Below are positions 19,261 through 28,046 of a stretch of DNA of 54,302 nucleotides, piece by piece. The translations under genes were made by a program, and so were the position numbers. This DNA is from Nitrospira sp. (lineage in GTDB: Bacteria > Nitrospirota > Nitrospiria > Nitrospirales > Nitrospiraceae). Numbering within the stretch: position 1 is the first letter of the stretch; each line of letters starts with the position of its first letter. The notes below the pieces were generated by a model, which searched no databases, was not told the origin of the DNA, and saw only the letters and a list, made by a program, of their open reading frames with translations. Location of the stretch: positions 1 through 54,302 of the forward strand of contig JANDJK010000006.1 in the NCBI GenBank assembly GCA_024330925.1. The letters are read 5' to 3'.

Positions 19261-19902
19261 ATGTCTGGACTGATTCGAACAACCTTCCCCGTTCCCCCGC
19301 TTGGCTGTAACTGCTCGATTATCGGCGATCCGGTGACGAAGCAAGCAATCGTTGTTGATCCTGGCGGAGATCCGGGTCGGATTCTTGGAGAGATCAAGCG
19401 GCTGGGATTTACAGTCAGTCATATTCTCCACACGCATGCTCATTTTGATCACTTTCTTGCCGCTGGTTCTTTGAAAGCGATGACGGGTGCGGTCTTAGGG
19501 CTGCATGGTGGTGACCTTGATCTTTGGAAGAATCTCGAGGTCCAATGCCGCTTCTTTGGAGTACAACCGACTCTTGTACCGATGCCCGAGTATTGGCTCA
19601 ACGATGAAGAGCGGGTGCTGGTGGGCGTGACACCGATTGTCGCGCTCCATACACCGGGTCATACCCCAGGCTCGATGAGCTTCTATATTCCCAGCGAGAA
19701 CCTAGTCCTGGCGGGCGACACTCTGTTTCGAGGCAGTATCGGCCGTACGGATTTGTGGGGGGGTGACGCACGGGCGATAGAACGCTCGATCAGAGAGCGT
19801 CTGTACACCCTTGACGACACCACGATTGTCGTAACAGGACACGGGCCGGAGACCGAAATCGGGTGGGAAAAAGAAACCAATCAATTTGTTCGTGCCTCGT
19901 AG
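19261..19902 (+). CDS. Metallo-beta-lactamase-fold hydrolase, glyoxalase II-like
   Basis: 213 residues. The dinuclear metal site is complete: HTHAHFDH at 57-64, the third His in HTPGHTPGS near 127, the bridging Asp in LAGDTLF near 147 and the last His in VTGHGPET near 192. Length and motif spacing match the short glyoxalase II-like (YcbL type) branch that hydrolyses thioesters such as S-lactoylglutathione. The substrate in this organism is unknown. No signal peptide is visible, so it is likely cytoplasmic. AAGG lies a few bases before the ATG. Confidence 0.9.
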   Translation: MSGLIRTTFPVPPLGCNCSIIGDPVTKQAIVVDPGGDPGRILGEIKRLGFTVSHILHTHAHFDHFLAAGSLKAMTGAVLGLHGGDLDLWKNLEVQCRFFGVQPTLVPMPEYWLNDEERVLVGVTPIVALHTPGHTPGSMSFYIPSENLVLAGDTLFRGSIGRTDLWGGDARAIERSIRERLYTLDDTTIVVTGHGPETEIGWEKETNQFVRAS

Positions 19903-19926
19903 CAGAGGTGGTTTCGAAAGAGTAGG

Positions 19927-20235
19927 TTATTCTTGCTCCATGCGCGCTCTCAGCCGCTCGAGCCGCTTCTGGGTGACGTGTTTGATGAATGCCATATTCT
20001 CCGCCAGGTGCTGGCGAGCATCGATCCTTCCTTCTTCCCGCCGTTTTTGCTGATCGAGACCAAATTGAGCAATGATGGGGGCGTCTTGGTCGTTCAGTTC
20101 TTTCCAAATTTCGGCGCAGCGACTCTGCTTGGCCGGCGGATAGCGGTTGCATGGTGGGTCGGCTGTCCATGCCGTTGAATAGGCTATGAGCAATAGGAAG
20201 AATGCAAAAACCAGGCTTCGTTGTCTCAGCTTCAT
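19927..20235 (-). CDS. Small exported protein of unknown function
   Basis: 102 residues. A signal peptide (KLRQRSLVFAFFLLLIAYST, cleavage after AWTA) leads to a charged helical mature part with two cysteines (CNRYPPAKQSRC), followed by a Lys/Arg/Glu-rich helix ending KRLERLRARMEQE. ATG 20235 is used; the longer frame starts with TTG and would bury the signal peptide. Its stop is 25 bases from that of the MBL gene, so the two converge. No family was recognised. Confidence 0.6.
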   Translation of the reverse strand: MKLRQRSLVFAFFLLLIAYSTAWTADPPCNRYPPAKQSRCAEIWKELNDQDAPIIAQFGLDQQKRREEGRIDARQHLAENMAFIKHVTQKRLERLRARMEQE

Positions 20236-20343
20236 GGGGACCGCTCTCTGTTCAGAAGTCAAGAGGGATCAATAACACAATAGCACAATTTGAAGCGAGG
20301 GTGCCGCAGTTCGCCACTCGGCTGCTCGTTTCTGTTGGAGGGA

Positions 20344-21342
20344 TCATGGAGAGGGGGTTGAGCGAATGGCAGGAAGAGGGGGAAGCGCTGCATTGAGGAG
20401 ATGAGTCTGGGTGCGGAGAAGCGCCTGAGCTTCGGCAATGGAACAGGCAACAAAACAGACTGTATTGCCTGGGCCTAATTGAGCAGCAAGGGGCAGATCG
20501 ACCGAGATGACCGTCGCAATGGGGGGGTAGCCACCGGTTGTTTGCCGATCAACCATCAAGAGGATTGGTTGGCCGTCGGGAGGGACCTGCAAGGAGCCTG
20601 TGACCGTGCCTTCGGAAATGAAACGGCTCTCCTCTATTCTGGCGAGAGGCGGGCCACTCAGGCGATAGCCAGTGCGATCGGATTGCGGAGCGACAGTGTA
20701 TGTGGAATTGGTCAGGACGGTCAGTGCACATCTGTGAAAGAAGTCGCGGCGACTATCAAGAATCACGCGAAGCGTGACCGAATCACTATAGGAGGGACAC
20801 AAGCGCGGAGGCAGTCGTCGTGCTACCAGAGTGTCGATGGCCTGGTCGAGTGCACAATGATACAGGTGGTCGCCTGCGCGTAACGGCCGTCCGTTAAACC
20901 CACCAGTCTGGCTCGGGCAATGCGTGGAACGGCTTCCTAGGATCACAGGTACGTCAAATCCTCCGGCAATGGCGAGATAACAACGAAACCCAAGACGCCG
21001 CGGACCAAATGCGAGCCTATCCCCCTGGCGAACGTTGATACCGTGCCACAGAGCAATGGCATGGCCGTTGAGCGTGGGCGAGAAATTGGCGCCGGTGATA
21101 GCCAGGTAGGTGTCTTGTTGAAACAAGAGTTCTGGCCCTTGTCCCGTACATTCGAGCACAGCTGCTTGATCAGGGTTGCCGACTAGACGATTAGCCACGA
21201 TGGCGGCAAACCGGTCCATAACACCCCCAACGGGCATACCATATTGCTGGTAGCCGGGACGCCCCAAGTCCTGAATCGTCGTCAGCCACCCTGGCTTGAT
21301 GACCTCGATCAGAGGGGTTCTGCTATTTTCGTGGGTTGCCAT
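20344..21342 (-). CDS. pxpC: 5-oxoprolinase subunit C (biotin-dependent carboxyltransferase / KipA family)
   Basis: 332 residues. Family hallmarks are all present: VIKPGWLTTIQDLGRPGYQQ at the N-terminus, GVMDRFAAIVANRLVGN, then AVLECTGQGPELLF, ITGANFSPTLNG and LAIAGGFDVP, and near the end SDRTGYRLSGP and LMVDRQTTGGYP. With PxpA and PxpB it makes the prokaryotic ATP-dependent 5-oxoprolinase, which opens toxic 5-oxoproline to glutamate. It is third in the order pxpB-pxpA-pxpC on the minus strand. The start at ATG 21342 leaves 31 bases after pxpA; the frame is open upstream into pxpA but the extra 99 residues are not family-like. Confidence 0.92.
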   Translation of the reverse strand: MATHENSRTPLIEVIKPGWLTTIQDLGRPGYQQYGMPVGGVMDRFAAIVANRLVGNPDQAAVLECTGQGPELLFQQDTYLAITGANFSPTLNGHAIALWHGINVRQGDRLAFGPRRLGFRCYLAIAGGFDVPVILGSRSTHCPSQTGGFNGRPLRAGDHLYHCALDQAIDTLVARRLPPRLCPSYSDSVTLRVILDSRRDFFHRCALTVLTNSTYTVAPQSDRTGYRLSGPPLARIEESRFISEGTVTGSLQVPPDGQPILLMVDRQTTGGYPPIATVISVDLPLAAQLGPGNTVCFVACSIAEAQALLRTQTHLLNAALPPLPAIRSTPSP

Positions 21343-21373
21343 GCTTGCGTCTACTCTGGGAGCGACAGTGGTC

Positions 21374-22135
21374 TTATCGACCTCTTGGACTCGCGATCCG
21401 ATATCCCTGCGAGAGGAGTTCGGCATGAAGCAGACGTGCAAGGTCCACGCTGCGAGGGGTGTCGGCGTGGAGGCATACACTATCAGCATGGAGGGACACG
21501 CGTCGGCCGTCGATGCTGGTGACGAAGCCCTGGAGGATCTCACGCAATTGGCGAAGGATCTGTTGGTCTGTCCGGAGCAGAGCGGTTGCTTCTGAGCGGG
21601 GCACAAGGGTGCCATCAGCTTGGTAGGCACGATCGACAAAGGCTTCCCGGATGACGCGGAGACCTGCTTGTTGCGCCTGTGTGGTCAGGGGGGAACCAGC
21701 AGGGGCCACAATCAGGAGTTGGCGGTCAAAGGTGGCGATGGCTCGGACGAATGAGTCGGCGGCATCCTGGTTCCAGGCCACGAAGTGGTAAAGGGCTCCA
21801 TGGGGTTTAACGTGGCGAAGCGACAGACGTTCTTCTCGCAGGATCTGCGACAAGGTGGATAGTTGTTCAGAGACCAGCCATGCCACCTCGGGGGAGGATA
21901 TCTGATAACTGCCGCGTCCGAACTCTCCCTTGTTGGGGAAGCCGGGATGGGCACCGATAGCCACACCATGGGCAGCGGCCAGTCGGGCAGTCCGCCGCAT
22001 CAGGGTCGGATTGCCGGCGTGTCCTCCGCAGGCAATGTTGACCGAGCTCAGCAGGGGCATCAGCTCTGCTTCACGGGCGAGAAATGCCTGATCATCGTAT
22101 TCCCCAAGATCACTGTTGAGATCGATGGTATTCAT
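21374..22135 (-). CDS. pxpA: 5-oxoprolinase subunit A (LamB/YcsF family)
   Basis: 253 residues. It starts with the family signature IDLNSDLGE and continues with VNIACGGHAGNP, GAHPGFPNKGEFGRG and VKPHGALYH, whose Asp and His residues form the metal site of this TIM-barrel family. It carries out the phosphorylation and ring-opening part of 5-oxoproline cleavage with PxpB and PxpC. GAGGT lies 5 bases before the ATG. The start overlaps the end of pxpB by 26 bases, which suggests translational coupling. Confidence 0.95.
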   Translation of the reverse strand: MNTIDLNSDLGEYDDQAFLAREAELMPLLSSVNIACGGHAGNPTLMRRTARLAAAHGVAIGAHPGFPNKGEFGRGSYQISSPEVAWLVSEQLSTLSQILREERLSLRHVKPHGALYHFVAWNQDAADSFVRAIATFDRQLLIVAPAGSPLTTQAQQAGLRVIREAFVDRAYQADGTLVPRSEATALLRTDQQILRQLREILQGFVTSIDGRRVSLHADSVCLHADTPRSVDLARLLHAELLSQGYRIASPRGR

Positions 22136-22850
22136 CGGTTACCTCACGGCTGAGCCGTTCGAATTCATCCTGTGTAATTGGTCTGAACAGGACCTGGTCA
22201 CCAGGCTTGAGCAAAAACGGTGTTGATCCCTTTCGATGGTATAGCGGGATGGGCGTTCGCCCAATCAGTCTCCAGCCTCCCGGAGTTGCGATCGGATAAA
22301 TGCCGGTCTGTCGGTCAGCGATACCGACCGATCCGGCAGGGACTCGGGGACGGGGAGTTGCGAGCCGAGGGATTGTCAGTTGGGGAGGAACTAGTCCCAG
22401 ATAGGGAAAGCCGGGACTAAATCCTATCATATAAACACGGTACTGAACGGAGGCATGTAAACGAATGACCGTAGAGGGTTCCAGACCGGCCCATGCCGCG
22501 ACCTCGTCTAAATCTGGTCCGTAGTCACCGCCATACAAGACCGGAATTTGGTGGACTGTGCCGCTCGATTCGGTTCCCGAGGGACAGGGGCAGGACAGGA
22601 CTCGCAAGTGATCGGCCAGCGAAGCCATGTCCCACTGAAGAGGATCGAAATGGATGGTCACTGAGCGAAAGGTGGGCACCACATCCACGATTCCGCTCCA
22701 GTCTTGCTCGCGGATCTTCTTGGTGTAGGAAATGACAAGGGCGTTGACTGTTGGGTCGATGCTATCCCCAAACTCTACAGTGACAGCCGAGTCTCCCATC
22801 GGAATGATTCGCCGAGGAGCGAGGGCTTCTTCTTGGGCAGAAGTGGGCAT
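22110..22850 (-). CDS. pxpB: 5-oxoprolinase subunit B (KipI family)
   Basis: 246 residues. It has the KipI-family blocks: MGDSAVTVEFGD early, HQIPVLYGGDYGPDL, then VYMIGFSPGFPYLG and PRPRVPAGSVGIADRQTGIYP, and RPITQDEFERL at the end. In Bacillus the homologue KipI was first described as a kinase inhibitor, but the pxp gene order here supports the 5-oxoprolinase role. It is first in the operon, and its promoter should lie in 22851-22989. The first 12 residues are poorly conserved, so the start could be later, at Met18. Confidence 0.93.
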   Translation of the reverse strand: MPTSAQEEALAPRRIIPMGDSAVTVEFGDSIDPTVNALVISYTKKIREQDWSGIVDVVPTFRSVTIHFDPLQWDMASLADHLRVLSCPCPSGTESSGTVHQIPVLYGGDYGPDLDEVAAWAGLEPSTVIRLHASVQYRVYMIGFSPGFPYLGLVPPQLTIPRLATPRPRVPAGSVGIADRQTGIYPIATPGGWRLIGRTPIPLYHRKGSTPFLLKPGDQVLFRPITQDEFERLSREVTDEYHRSQQ

Positions 22851-22989
22851 GGCAGAGTTGATTTATGCTGCTGATCGGATCCCAGTCAATCGTCTGAGCA
22901 AGAGCGAGCAAGAACCACCTCAGTGCTGGTGGTGAATGGGAATGCCCCGGAGGTGAGTCCTGAGTACGGGCCAACCCCAACTGGTCTGG

Positions 22990-23574
22990 TTATTTCTTGA
23001 TCACAGCGTCAACGGAGAACGGCGGCGTAAACGTCTCTAACAAGTTCTCGATGGCGGTTGCCGGAATGGCTGTGGGGATGAATTTGGGATATTCCTGGCA
23101 CTCCACCTCTCCGGTGGGTTCAACGTAAAGCCTGGATTGCACCTTGAACGATTTGATCGGTTGGGCGTGGGGTGTTGGCACATAGACCGTCTTTCCGTCC
23201 GCGCCCACAAACGACCAAAATGCTTCGTCCCGTGCTGCCTCCTTGGTGATAATTTCATCCAGGGCCGCAACCGCTTGGCCGGTCTTGTGATCGCAGCGTC
23301 GATTATCAAAGTAGAGGTTGATGGGATTCCCGCTGCCGGCGATTTTGTTCTTAAAGATTGACAGGACAAAGATGGACTCGCCAACCTTGAAAGGAACGAG
23401 GGGTAGTTTAAAGAAAGGGCCAGCCATCTCGACGATAGGGCCGAGGACCTTGCCTTTTGCGTCCACCATGACCAGCGATTCAACCGTACCAGCGTTGGTG
23501 GCGGAGGAAATTGACCATCCGCCAAACAGCAGAGCCGCCGCTGTAGCTACTGCAACGCCCTTAACTCTTTTCAT
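22990..23574 (-). CDS. Exported protein of unknown function
   Basis: 194 residues. The signal peptide (RVKGVAVATAAALLFGGWSI, then SSATNAG) is followed by a beta-rich mature domain with LVMVDAKGKVLGPIVEM, a pattern seen in several environmental exported proteins, and two cysteines (RRCDH, VECQE). No known family was assigned. GGAGGT lies a few bases before the ATG, so the start is sound. It probably acts in the periplasm. It is separate from the pxp operon by 139 bases. Confidence 0.7.
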   Translation of the reverse strand: MKRVKGVAVATAAALLFGGWSISSATNAGTVESLVMVDAKGKVLGPIVEMAGPFFKLPLVPFKVGESIFVLSIFKNKIAGSGNPINLYFDNRRCDHKTGQAVAALDEIITKEAARDEAFWSFVGADGKTVYVPTPHAQPIKSFKVQSRLYVEPTGEVECQEYPKFIPTAIPATAIENLLETFTPPFSVDAVIKK

Positions 23575-23739
23575 GTCAGACCTCCATCTTTTGTGTGGTT
23601 AGAGGACAGATTGAAATTGTTGATCATCTGTGTCGGGGGCACTTGTAGAAAGTTGTTAAGGGCGCATTCTAAGAGATCGATGCCATGGGCGCAAGACGTT
23701 GACGATGAGCTGGCTGTTCGTGAGAAGTTTGTCGTAAGA

Positions 23740-24183
23740 TCAAGAAACCTCCGGCTGTTCGACCGTGATGGGTGGCATCTGGATGTCGGTGGTAAGCTCC
23801 GATTCAAAAGGATGGACTCCCACGTCGCAGATCCCCTTGCAGTAAGCCTCCTCTTCCATCAAAAACACCGGCGTATGGACGTCGTCGAGGAAGACGGCTT
23901 ATGTGAGGATGTGAAACGTTTGGCTTGCTGTGACGGTTCCCTTGATTGTGCCGCTGCAGATCAATCAATGGGCCGATGTTGAGTGGGGCACGAACGACCG
24001 TGTGCTTGCCGATCACGATCGTTCCCGTCGGGCGAATGTCGCCTTCGAAGCGGCAGTCGAGTTGAAGACACCCTCGAAATGGGCGATCTCTTTGAAGGTC
24101 ACATCTTTGCTGAGAATGGTAACCGATTCGCCGTTTGGTTGATCCAGCCATCTCTTGCTTTCCCACATGGCTGCTTCACCCAT
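23740..24183 (-). pseudogene. Bactofilin with two frameshifts and a stop
   Basis: Reading the minus strand from ATG 24183, the first frame gives ESVTILSKDVTFKEIAHFEG. A shift near 24075 gives CRFEGDIRPTGTIVIGKHTV and VRAPLNIG, the beta-helix repeat typical of bactofilins. A second shift near 23950 gives ICSGTIKGTVTASQTFHILT, a TAA, then AVFLDDVHTPVFLMEEEAYC and the rest to the stop at 23740. Bactofilins are polymerising cytoskeletal proteins. The intact ancestor would be about 145 residues. With three separate lesions it cannot give a full-length protein. Confidence 0.8.
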
Positions 24184-24399
24184 TGAAAGAATTGTCCGGT
24201 CTGCTCATCGATCATTGAGTCATACCGGTGTTTTCTCAGTGTGCAGCGAATAGGAGCGGATTCAGCCGATTCCACCCTGTTTGGTCATAAGTGACGAGGC
24301 GTTCGTAGGTTATTGAGGACAGAGCCCCCTCCTTTCTTACGGGAGCATAGCGAACGGCGTGGCGGAGGGGGAGTTGGCGGTGGGCAGTCGCAGCGCCGC

Positions 24400-25287
24400 T
24401 TACTTCCCTGACGACTGTCTCAGCCGTTCCAGTTCCGCCTCTTGCTCGGCCAGTTTTTTTTGCATGGCTTTTAACTCTTCTCTGAAGGCGCGCAGCTCCA
24501 TGTCGGTTGCTCCCGGTGTCGGTTGTGCCGGTTGTCCACCGATTGCTGGAACTGGAGAGGAAGAGGGAGCGGCAAATGGCGAGGCGAGGAGTCTATTGAG
24601 AAGTTGGTAATCGACGACTACTGTTCGGTCATCCGATCCGCTGAACCAGCTCGATGAGCCGATTTCTCTCCGCAATGCCTTTTCGGGAATAAATCGCACT
24701 TCGCGATTGCGTAGACCGTCAGGATCAGGAAGCTGGTGGGGTTGTGTCTTGTCGATTTTTCCGGGGCGGTACCGATAATGTGTCAGTGTCAAGTTGAGCG
24801 AGAGTCCTTCCGCGAAGAGATACCCCGCGGTGACTTCCCTGACATCCTGTCCCTTGGCTGCGCGAACCTGTCCTTCCGGCGCATAATACAATCGGAATGC
24901 GACCCGTTGATTCGGAGTGGCCTGTGCGAGCGCGGAAGAAATGTGCGGCGCCAAGAGCGCGATGTCGTCTTCTGAAAAGGTTCGAACGTCATTGTAGTTG
25001 GCTGCCATCAAGGCTTTGCCGAGCAACAGCACCAGCCCCGGCTTCTCTTTGGTATGAACACCGCGTAAAACGTTGGCGATCGTCGCTTCGTCCAGTTTAA
25101 TGGGATGAGCCGCTTGAAATGATTTGTCCCGTACGGTCTCAAGCAGCACGGCTCCCCGACTTTCCTCGTAGATGGTGGTGACAGGGGTCTTCATGCCTGC
25201 ACAACCGGTAAAGAACAGGACGGCGTAGCCTATGAATAGAAGCAAACAACTCACGAATGAGCATTGTGGACGCGAGGTCATATCCAT
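24400..25287 (-). CDS. Putative outer or periplasmic lipoprotein with C-terminal coiled coil
   Basis: 295 residues. The lipoprotein signal ends in LFFTGCAG, with the modified Cys at residue 29. A globular part follows (about 40-215) with FRLYYAPEGQ and LTLTHYRYRPG. A Pro-rich linker leads to a C-terminal coiled coil (about 262-292: REELKAMQKKLAEQEAELER). No named family was recognised. The coiled coil suggests oligomerisation or partner contact. A weak AAGAG site precedes the ATG; ATG 25281 is a near alternative. Confidence 0.72.
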   Translation of the reverse strand: MDMTSRPQCSFVSCLLLFIGYAVLFFTGCAGMKTPVTTIYEESRGAVLLETVRDKSFQAAHPIKLDEATIANVLRGVHTKEKPGLVLLLGKALMAANYNDVRTFSEDDIALLAPHISSALAQATPNQRVAFRLYYAPEGQVRAAKGQDVREVTAGYLFAEGLSLNLTLTHYRYRPGKIDKTQPHQLPDPDGLRNREVRFIPEKALRREIGSSSWFSGSDDRTVVVDYQLLNRLLASPFAAPSSSPVPAIGGQPAQPTPGATDMELRAFREELKAMQKKLAEQEAELERLRQSSGK

Positions 25288-25718
25288 GGGATGCTCTTGG
25301 CTGAGGGTTAAAAAATATTATGACGGGAAAAGTGTAACAAAAAGAGTCTTTTGAAAACAAACCGGCATACCCGGTTGCGTGCACAAACCGGTCGTCATGT
25401 CTTCGTTCTTTTTTATTGCTGCTACGGAGAAGCCATTGAATGGTTCTTCTCTTTGTCTCGTGTCTTAAAAGGAGGGGATCTTCTCAGATCACATTCTGAT
25501 TATCCCGCTTCTTCTCAAGAGAGTGCTGGCCTTTGTTGCTTGACAAGCATCATGTTGCACAGTCGAACTATGTTGCGAGCAAGCTAGCCTCGCTCTTGCT
25601 AGAGATGCGATTGTCATAGACATGGTATAGCCGGGAGCGAAGCAGGTGTTGTCTTATTTTGTGTGTCAGAAACAGAATCAAAAAATGGCAATCCTGTCTG
25701 ATCGTCGGATCGTTTGAT
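25288..25718. other. Intergenic region with small hairpins, no gene
   Basis: About 430 bases between the lipoprotein gene start and the desaturase stop. A stem AACCGG-CATAC-CCGGTT lies at 25360-25376, with another AACCGGT just after it at 25386. A second imperfect hairpin (GAGAAG...CTTCTC) lies near 25424-25450. No coding frame, tRNA or terminator with a U-tract was found. Confidence 0.4.
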
Positions 25719-26657
25719 TCAAGGAGTCAGAGGGAGATTCGAAGGTCTGGCTGCAGGACCGCTGGCTCTTCGGAGCGACCATGCCAGTCCCAGGAATGAG
25801 AGGGTAGCAATCAACCATTTTGAGGGGTCAAAGTTATACCACTGCGGGCCGTTGCGATAGTCGCTCGGGTAGGTGTGGTGATAATTGTGGTACCCCTCGC
25901 CGAACGTGATCAGGGAGACCACCCAACTGTCGCGGCTCGAATTGGCTTGACTGTGTGGTTGGCGTCCCCAGATGTGGCAGATGGAATTGATGCAAAACGT
26001 GGAATTCAGGACGGCAAATGTTCGGCCGATACCCGCCAGGATGAAACAACTGAGCCCGCTGCGCCAGCCGCCGTGCGAGAATCCGACAATGAACGGTACT
26101 GCTAGCCCTGACAACACGATCGGCATGTAATATCGGTGTTGCCACATGACGATCGGATCCTGCCGGAGTCGCACTGCGTATTTTTCATCAGTGTGCCGTT
26201 GTTCCACCAACAGCCATCCACAGTGGCTGTACCAAAATCCCCGCGTCGCATTGTAAGGATCCGCTTCTTGATCACAGGCCGCATGGTGCCGGATATGGTC
26301 GGCTCCCCACTTCAGTGCCGAATTCTGAAGCGCCCATCCTCCGGCGATGAGCAAGCCTGCCTTGACCCACGACGGGCAGTCGAAGCTTCGATGGGAAATC
26401 AAACGATGGTAGCCGACCGTGATTCCTAGGCCGGTGATCACATACAGCAAGCCGAACATCGTCCAGTCCAGCCTTGTATAGCCCCATAGATATCCGAACA
26501 GGGGCACGCCAATGATTGTGCCGGTTACGATAAGGCAGAACAGGAAGACGGTAGCGGATTGAGGAAAGGTTCGCTGCGGGCCAGATAAGGCTGAATTCGG
26601 AATAGCCTCGACGGGAGAAGCTGACTCCGCGACTTCGGAACCGGATGTGTTAGTCAA
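25719..26657 (-). CDS. Acyl-CoA/acyl-lipid delta-9-type fatty acid desaturase
   Basis: 312 residues. The three histidine boxes of the membrane desaturases are present: HRLISH (84-89), HIRHH (121-125) and HNYHH (257-261). Together with about four membrane segments they bind the di-iron centre. It introduces a double bond into saturated acyl chains using O2 and reduced electron carriers, adjusting membrane fluidity. The only in-frame start is TTG 26657, as a stop lies three codons upstream and no ATG occurs before the first helix. No ferredoxin or cytochrome b5 partner is adjacent. Confidence 0.93.
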   Translation of the reverse strand: MTNTSGSEVAESASPVEAIPNSALSGPQRTFPQSATVFLFCLIVTGTIIGVPLFGYLWGYTRLDWTMFGLLYVITGLGITVGYHRLISHRSFDCPSWVKAGLLIAGGWALQNSALKWGADHIRHHAACDQEADPYNATRGFWYSHCGWLLVEQRHTDEKYAVRLRQDPIVMWQHRYYMPIVLSGLAVPFIVGFSHGGWRSGLSCFILAGIGRTFAVLNSTFCINSICHIWGRQPHSQANSSRDSWVVSLITFGEGYHNYHHTYPSDYRNGPQWYNFDPSKWLIATLSFLGLAWSLRRASGPAARPSNLPLTP

Positions 26658-27063
26658 CAGCTCTCAACCTTACTGCGCAGAAATTTATACTGCCACACTA
26701 TAACAGGTTAAACTCAGATTTGCCACAGGAATTTTACTCATTCATCAGGAGCTTGGAGGGAGAGCACGTTGTCCAATCGCGCACAGGAACAAAAGATTTT
26801 TGATGAAGGAAGTCTGAGAAGGAATTCTCGTGATGGCTGATGGATCAAGAGGCAACGAGCGAATTTTAGGTCTTGTCTGCAAAGATAAGGGTGCGGTAAT
26901 ATCCATTGCAAGTCAACAGGTCCTAGGCTAGTCTTTCCGGCACGTTGCCGATCGTCTAGACACCATCCAGCGGAGGCTGTCCCGTGTGTCGATCGGGGGG
27001 ATCCGGGAGAGGACTCCCTAGGGACAAAACTGGGATCCATCAGTCCATTACAAGGAGGCACTT
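26658..27063. other. Divergent intergenic region upstream of the cupredoxin-like gene
   Basis: About 400 bases that should hold the desaturase and 27064 promoters. On the plus strand TTGTCT (26872) and TAATAT (26897) are 18 bases apart, a modest promoter candidate. A small stem GGGAG-AGGA-CTCCC at 27005-27018 lies in the presumed leader. A minus-strand frame of 107 codons here has no protein-like features. Confidence 0.35.
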
Positions 27064-27858
27064 ATGACACGTTCGTTGTCGATCATGATGGGCGTGGTAG
27101 CCGTCGCAGTCATTGCGTCGCCTCTCACGTCGTTTGCAGGTGGAACGATTACTGGGAAGGTCATCTATTCTGGAAAGCCCGAGCAGAAGGAATTTCTTCT
27201 GTCCAAATTTCCCAACCCCGGCTTCTGTGCCAAGATCCCCAACAAGAGCTTGGTAGACGGGGACAAACGGTTTCTTAAGCAGATCGAAGTGAGCAAAGAT
27301 GGCGGGCTCAAACACGCCATTGTTGCGGTGGTCGATATTGAAGACAAGGCATTTATGGATAGTTACAGTGGGACGGAAGTAAAGGCGGAGTTCTGCGACT
27401 TCCAGCCGTTCAGTGGGATTGTGGTCAACAATCGGCTCTTTAAGGTGGAAAATACCGATGCGGATCCGGATGATCCCAAATCGGTGGCGGGTGTGCTTCA
27501 TAACCCCCACAGTTTTGTGGTGAAAGGATCGACCTCTGCGACCGGCTTTAACATTGGTCTTTCCAAGAAGGGCGACAGACTGGAAAAGCCCGTGGTGTTC
27601 CGTGGTGGGGCGGAAAAAGAGGGCTACTTCCGCTTGCAGTGCGACCAACATGAATTCATGCAGTCCTTCTTCTTACCCGTGACCAATCCCTACTATGCTG
27701 TGGCCAAGGAAGACGGTTCGTTCGAGATCAAGGACGTTCCGCCCGGCAAGCATAAGGTGGTGGCCTGGCATCCATTTGCCGGGAAGGCCAAGAAAATCGA
27801 GTTTGAGGTGGATGTGCCCGACGGTGGCACGGCCACGCTTAAGGCTGAAATCAAGTAA
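27064..27858 (+). CDS. Exported cupredoxin-like protein with C-terminal carboxypeptidase-regulatory-like domain
   Basis: 264 residues with a signal peptide cut after TSFAG. The middle has the ligand pattern of type-1 copper sites: His146/His149 in LHNPHSF and the block CDQHEFM (Cys193, His196, Met199). The last part (about 208-262, GSFEIKDVPPGKHKVVAWHP) matches the beta-sandwich carboxypeptidase regulatory-like fold. A periplasmic copper electron carrier or copper-handling role is therefore plausible but not proven. AAGGAGG lies just upstream of the ATG. It has its own terminator and sits before the respiratory cluster. Confidence 0.72.
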   Translation: MTRSLSIMMGVVAVAVIASPLTSFAGGTITGKVIYSGKPEQKEFLLSKFPNPGFCAKIPNKSLVDGDKRFLKQIEVSKDGGLKHAIVAVVDIEDKAFMDSYSGTEVKAEFCDFQPFSGIVVNNRLFKVENTDADPDDPKSVAGVLHNPHSFVVKGSTSATGFNIGLSKKGDRLEKPVVFRGGAEKEGYFRLQCDQHEFMQSFFLPVTNPYYAVAKEDGSFEIKDVPPGKHKVVAWHPFAGKAKKIEFEVDVPDGGTATLKAEIK

Positions 27859-27883
27859 CGATCAGTATCGTCATCTCTTGAGC

Positions 27884-27914
27884 AAAGGCAGCGGTCACGT
27901 GCCGCTGCCTTTTG
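27884..27914 (+). terminator. Intrinsic terminator after the cupredoxin-like gene
   Basis: AAAGGCAGCGG (27884-27894) pairs with CCGCTGCCTTT (27902-27912), an 11-bp perfect stem with a 7-base loop, ending in a short T run. It lies 26 bases after the stop codon. Confidence 0.8.
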
Positions 27915-28046
27915 CGTTTGAAGCAGGAACCATTCGAATCACGACGAGCAGAAATTCACCATGACGGTCTGCTCCTTGCCTTTCCTTTTCTTCTCTCTGT
28001 AAGATCAATTTTTCACAGCCTCGAAGAGGAGCAAGAGGGGGAAACT

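Noticed and set aside
22914-22933. ACCACC...GGTGGT stem upstream of pxpB
   Set aside because: Six base pairs with an 8-base loop and no T run; too weak to call a terminator or operator.
26738-27061. 107-codon minus-strand frame between the desaturase and cupredoxin-like genes
   Set aside because: Composition is Ser/Pro/Arg-rich and irregular, and it covers the likely promoter and leader of 27064.
27040-27651. 203-codon minus-strand frame across the cupredoxin-like gene
   Set aside because: It lies antisense to a gene with a signal peptide, ligand motifs and a strong ribosome site; its own translation has no family features.
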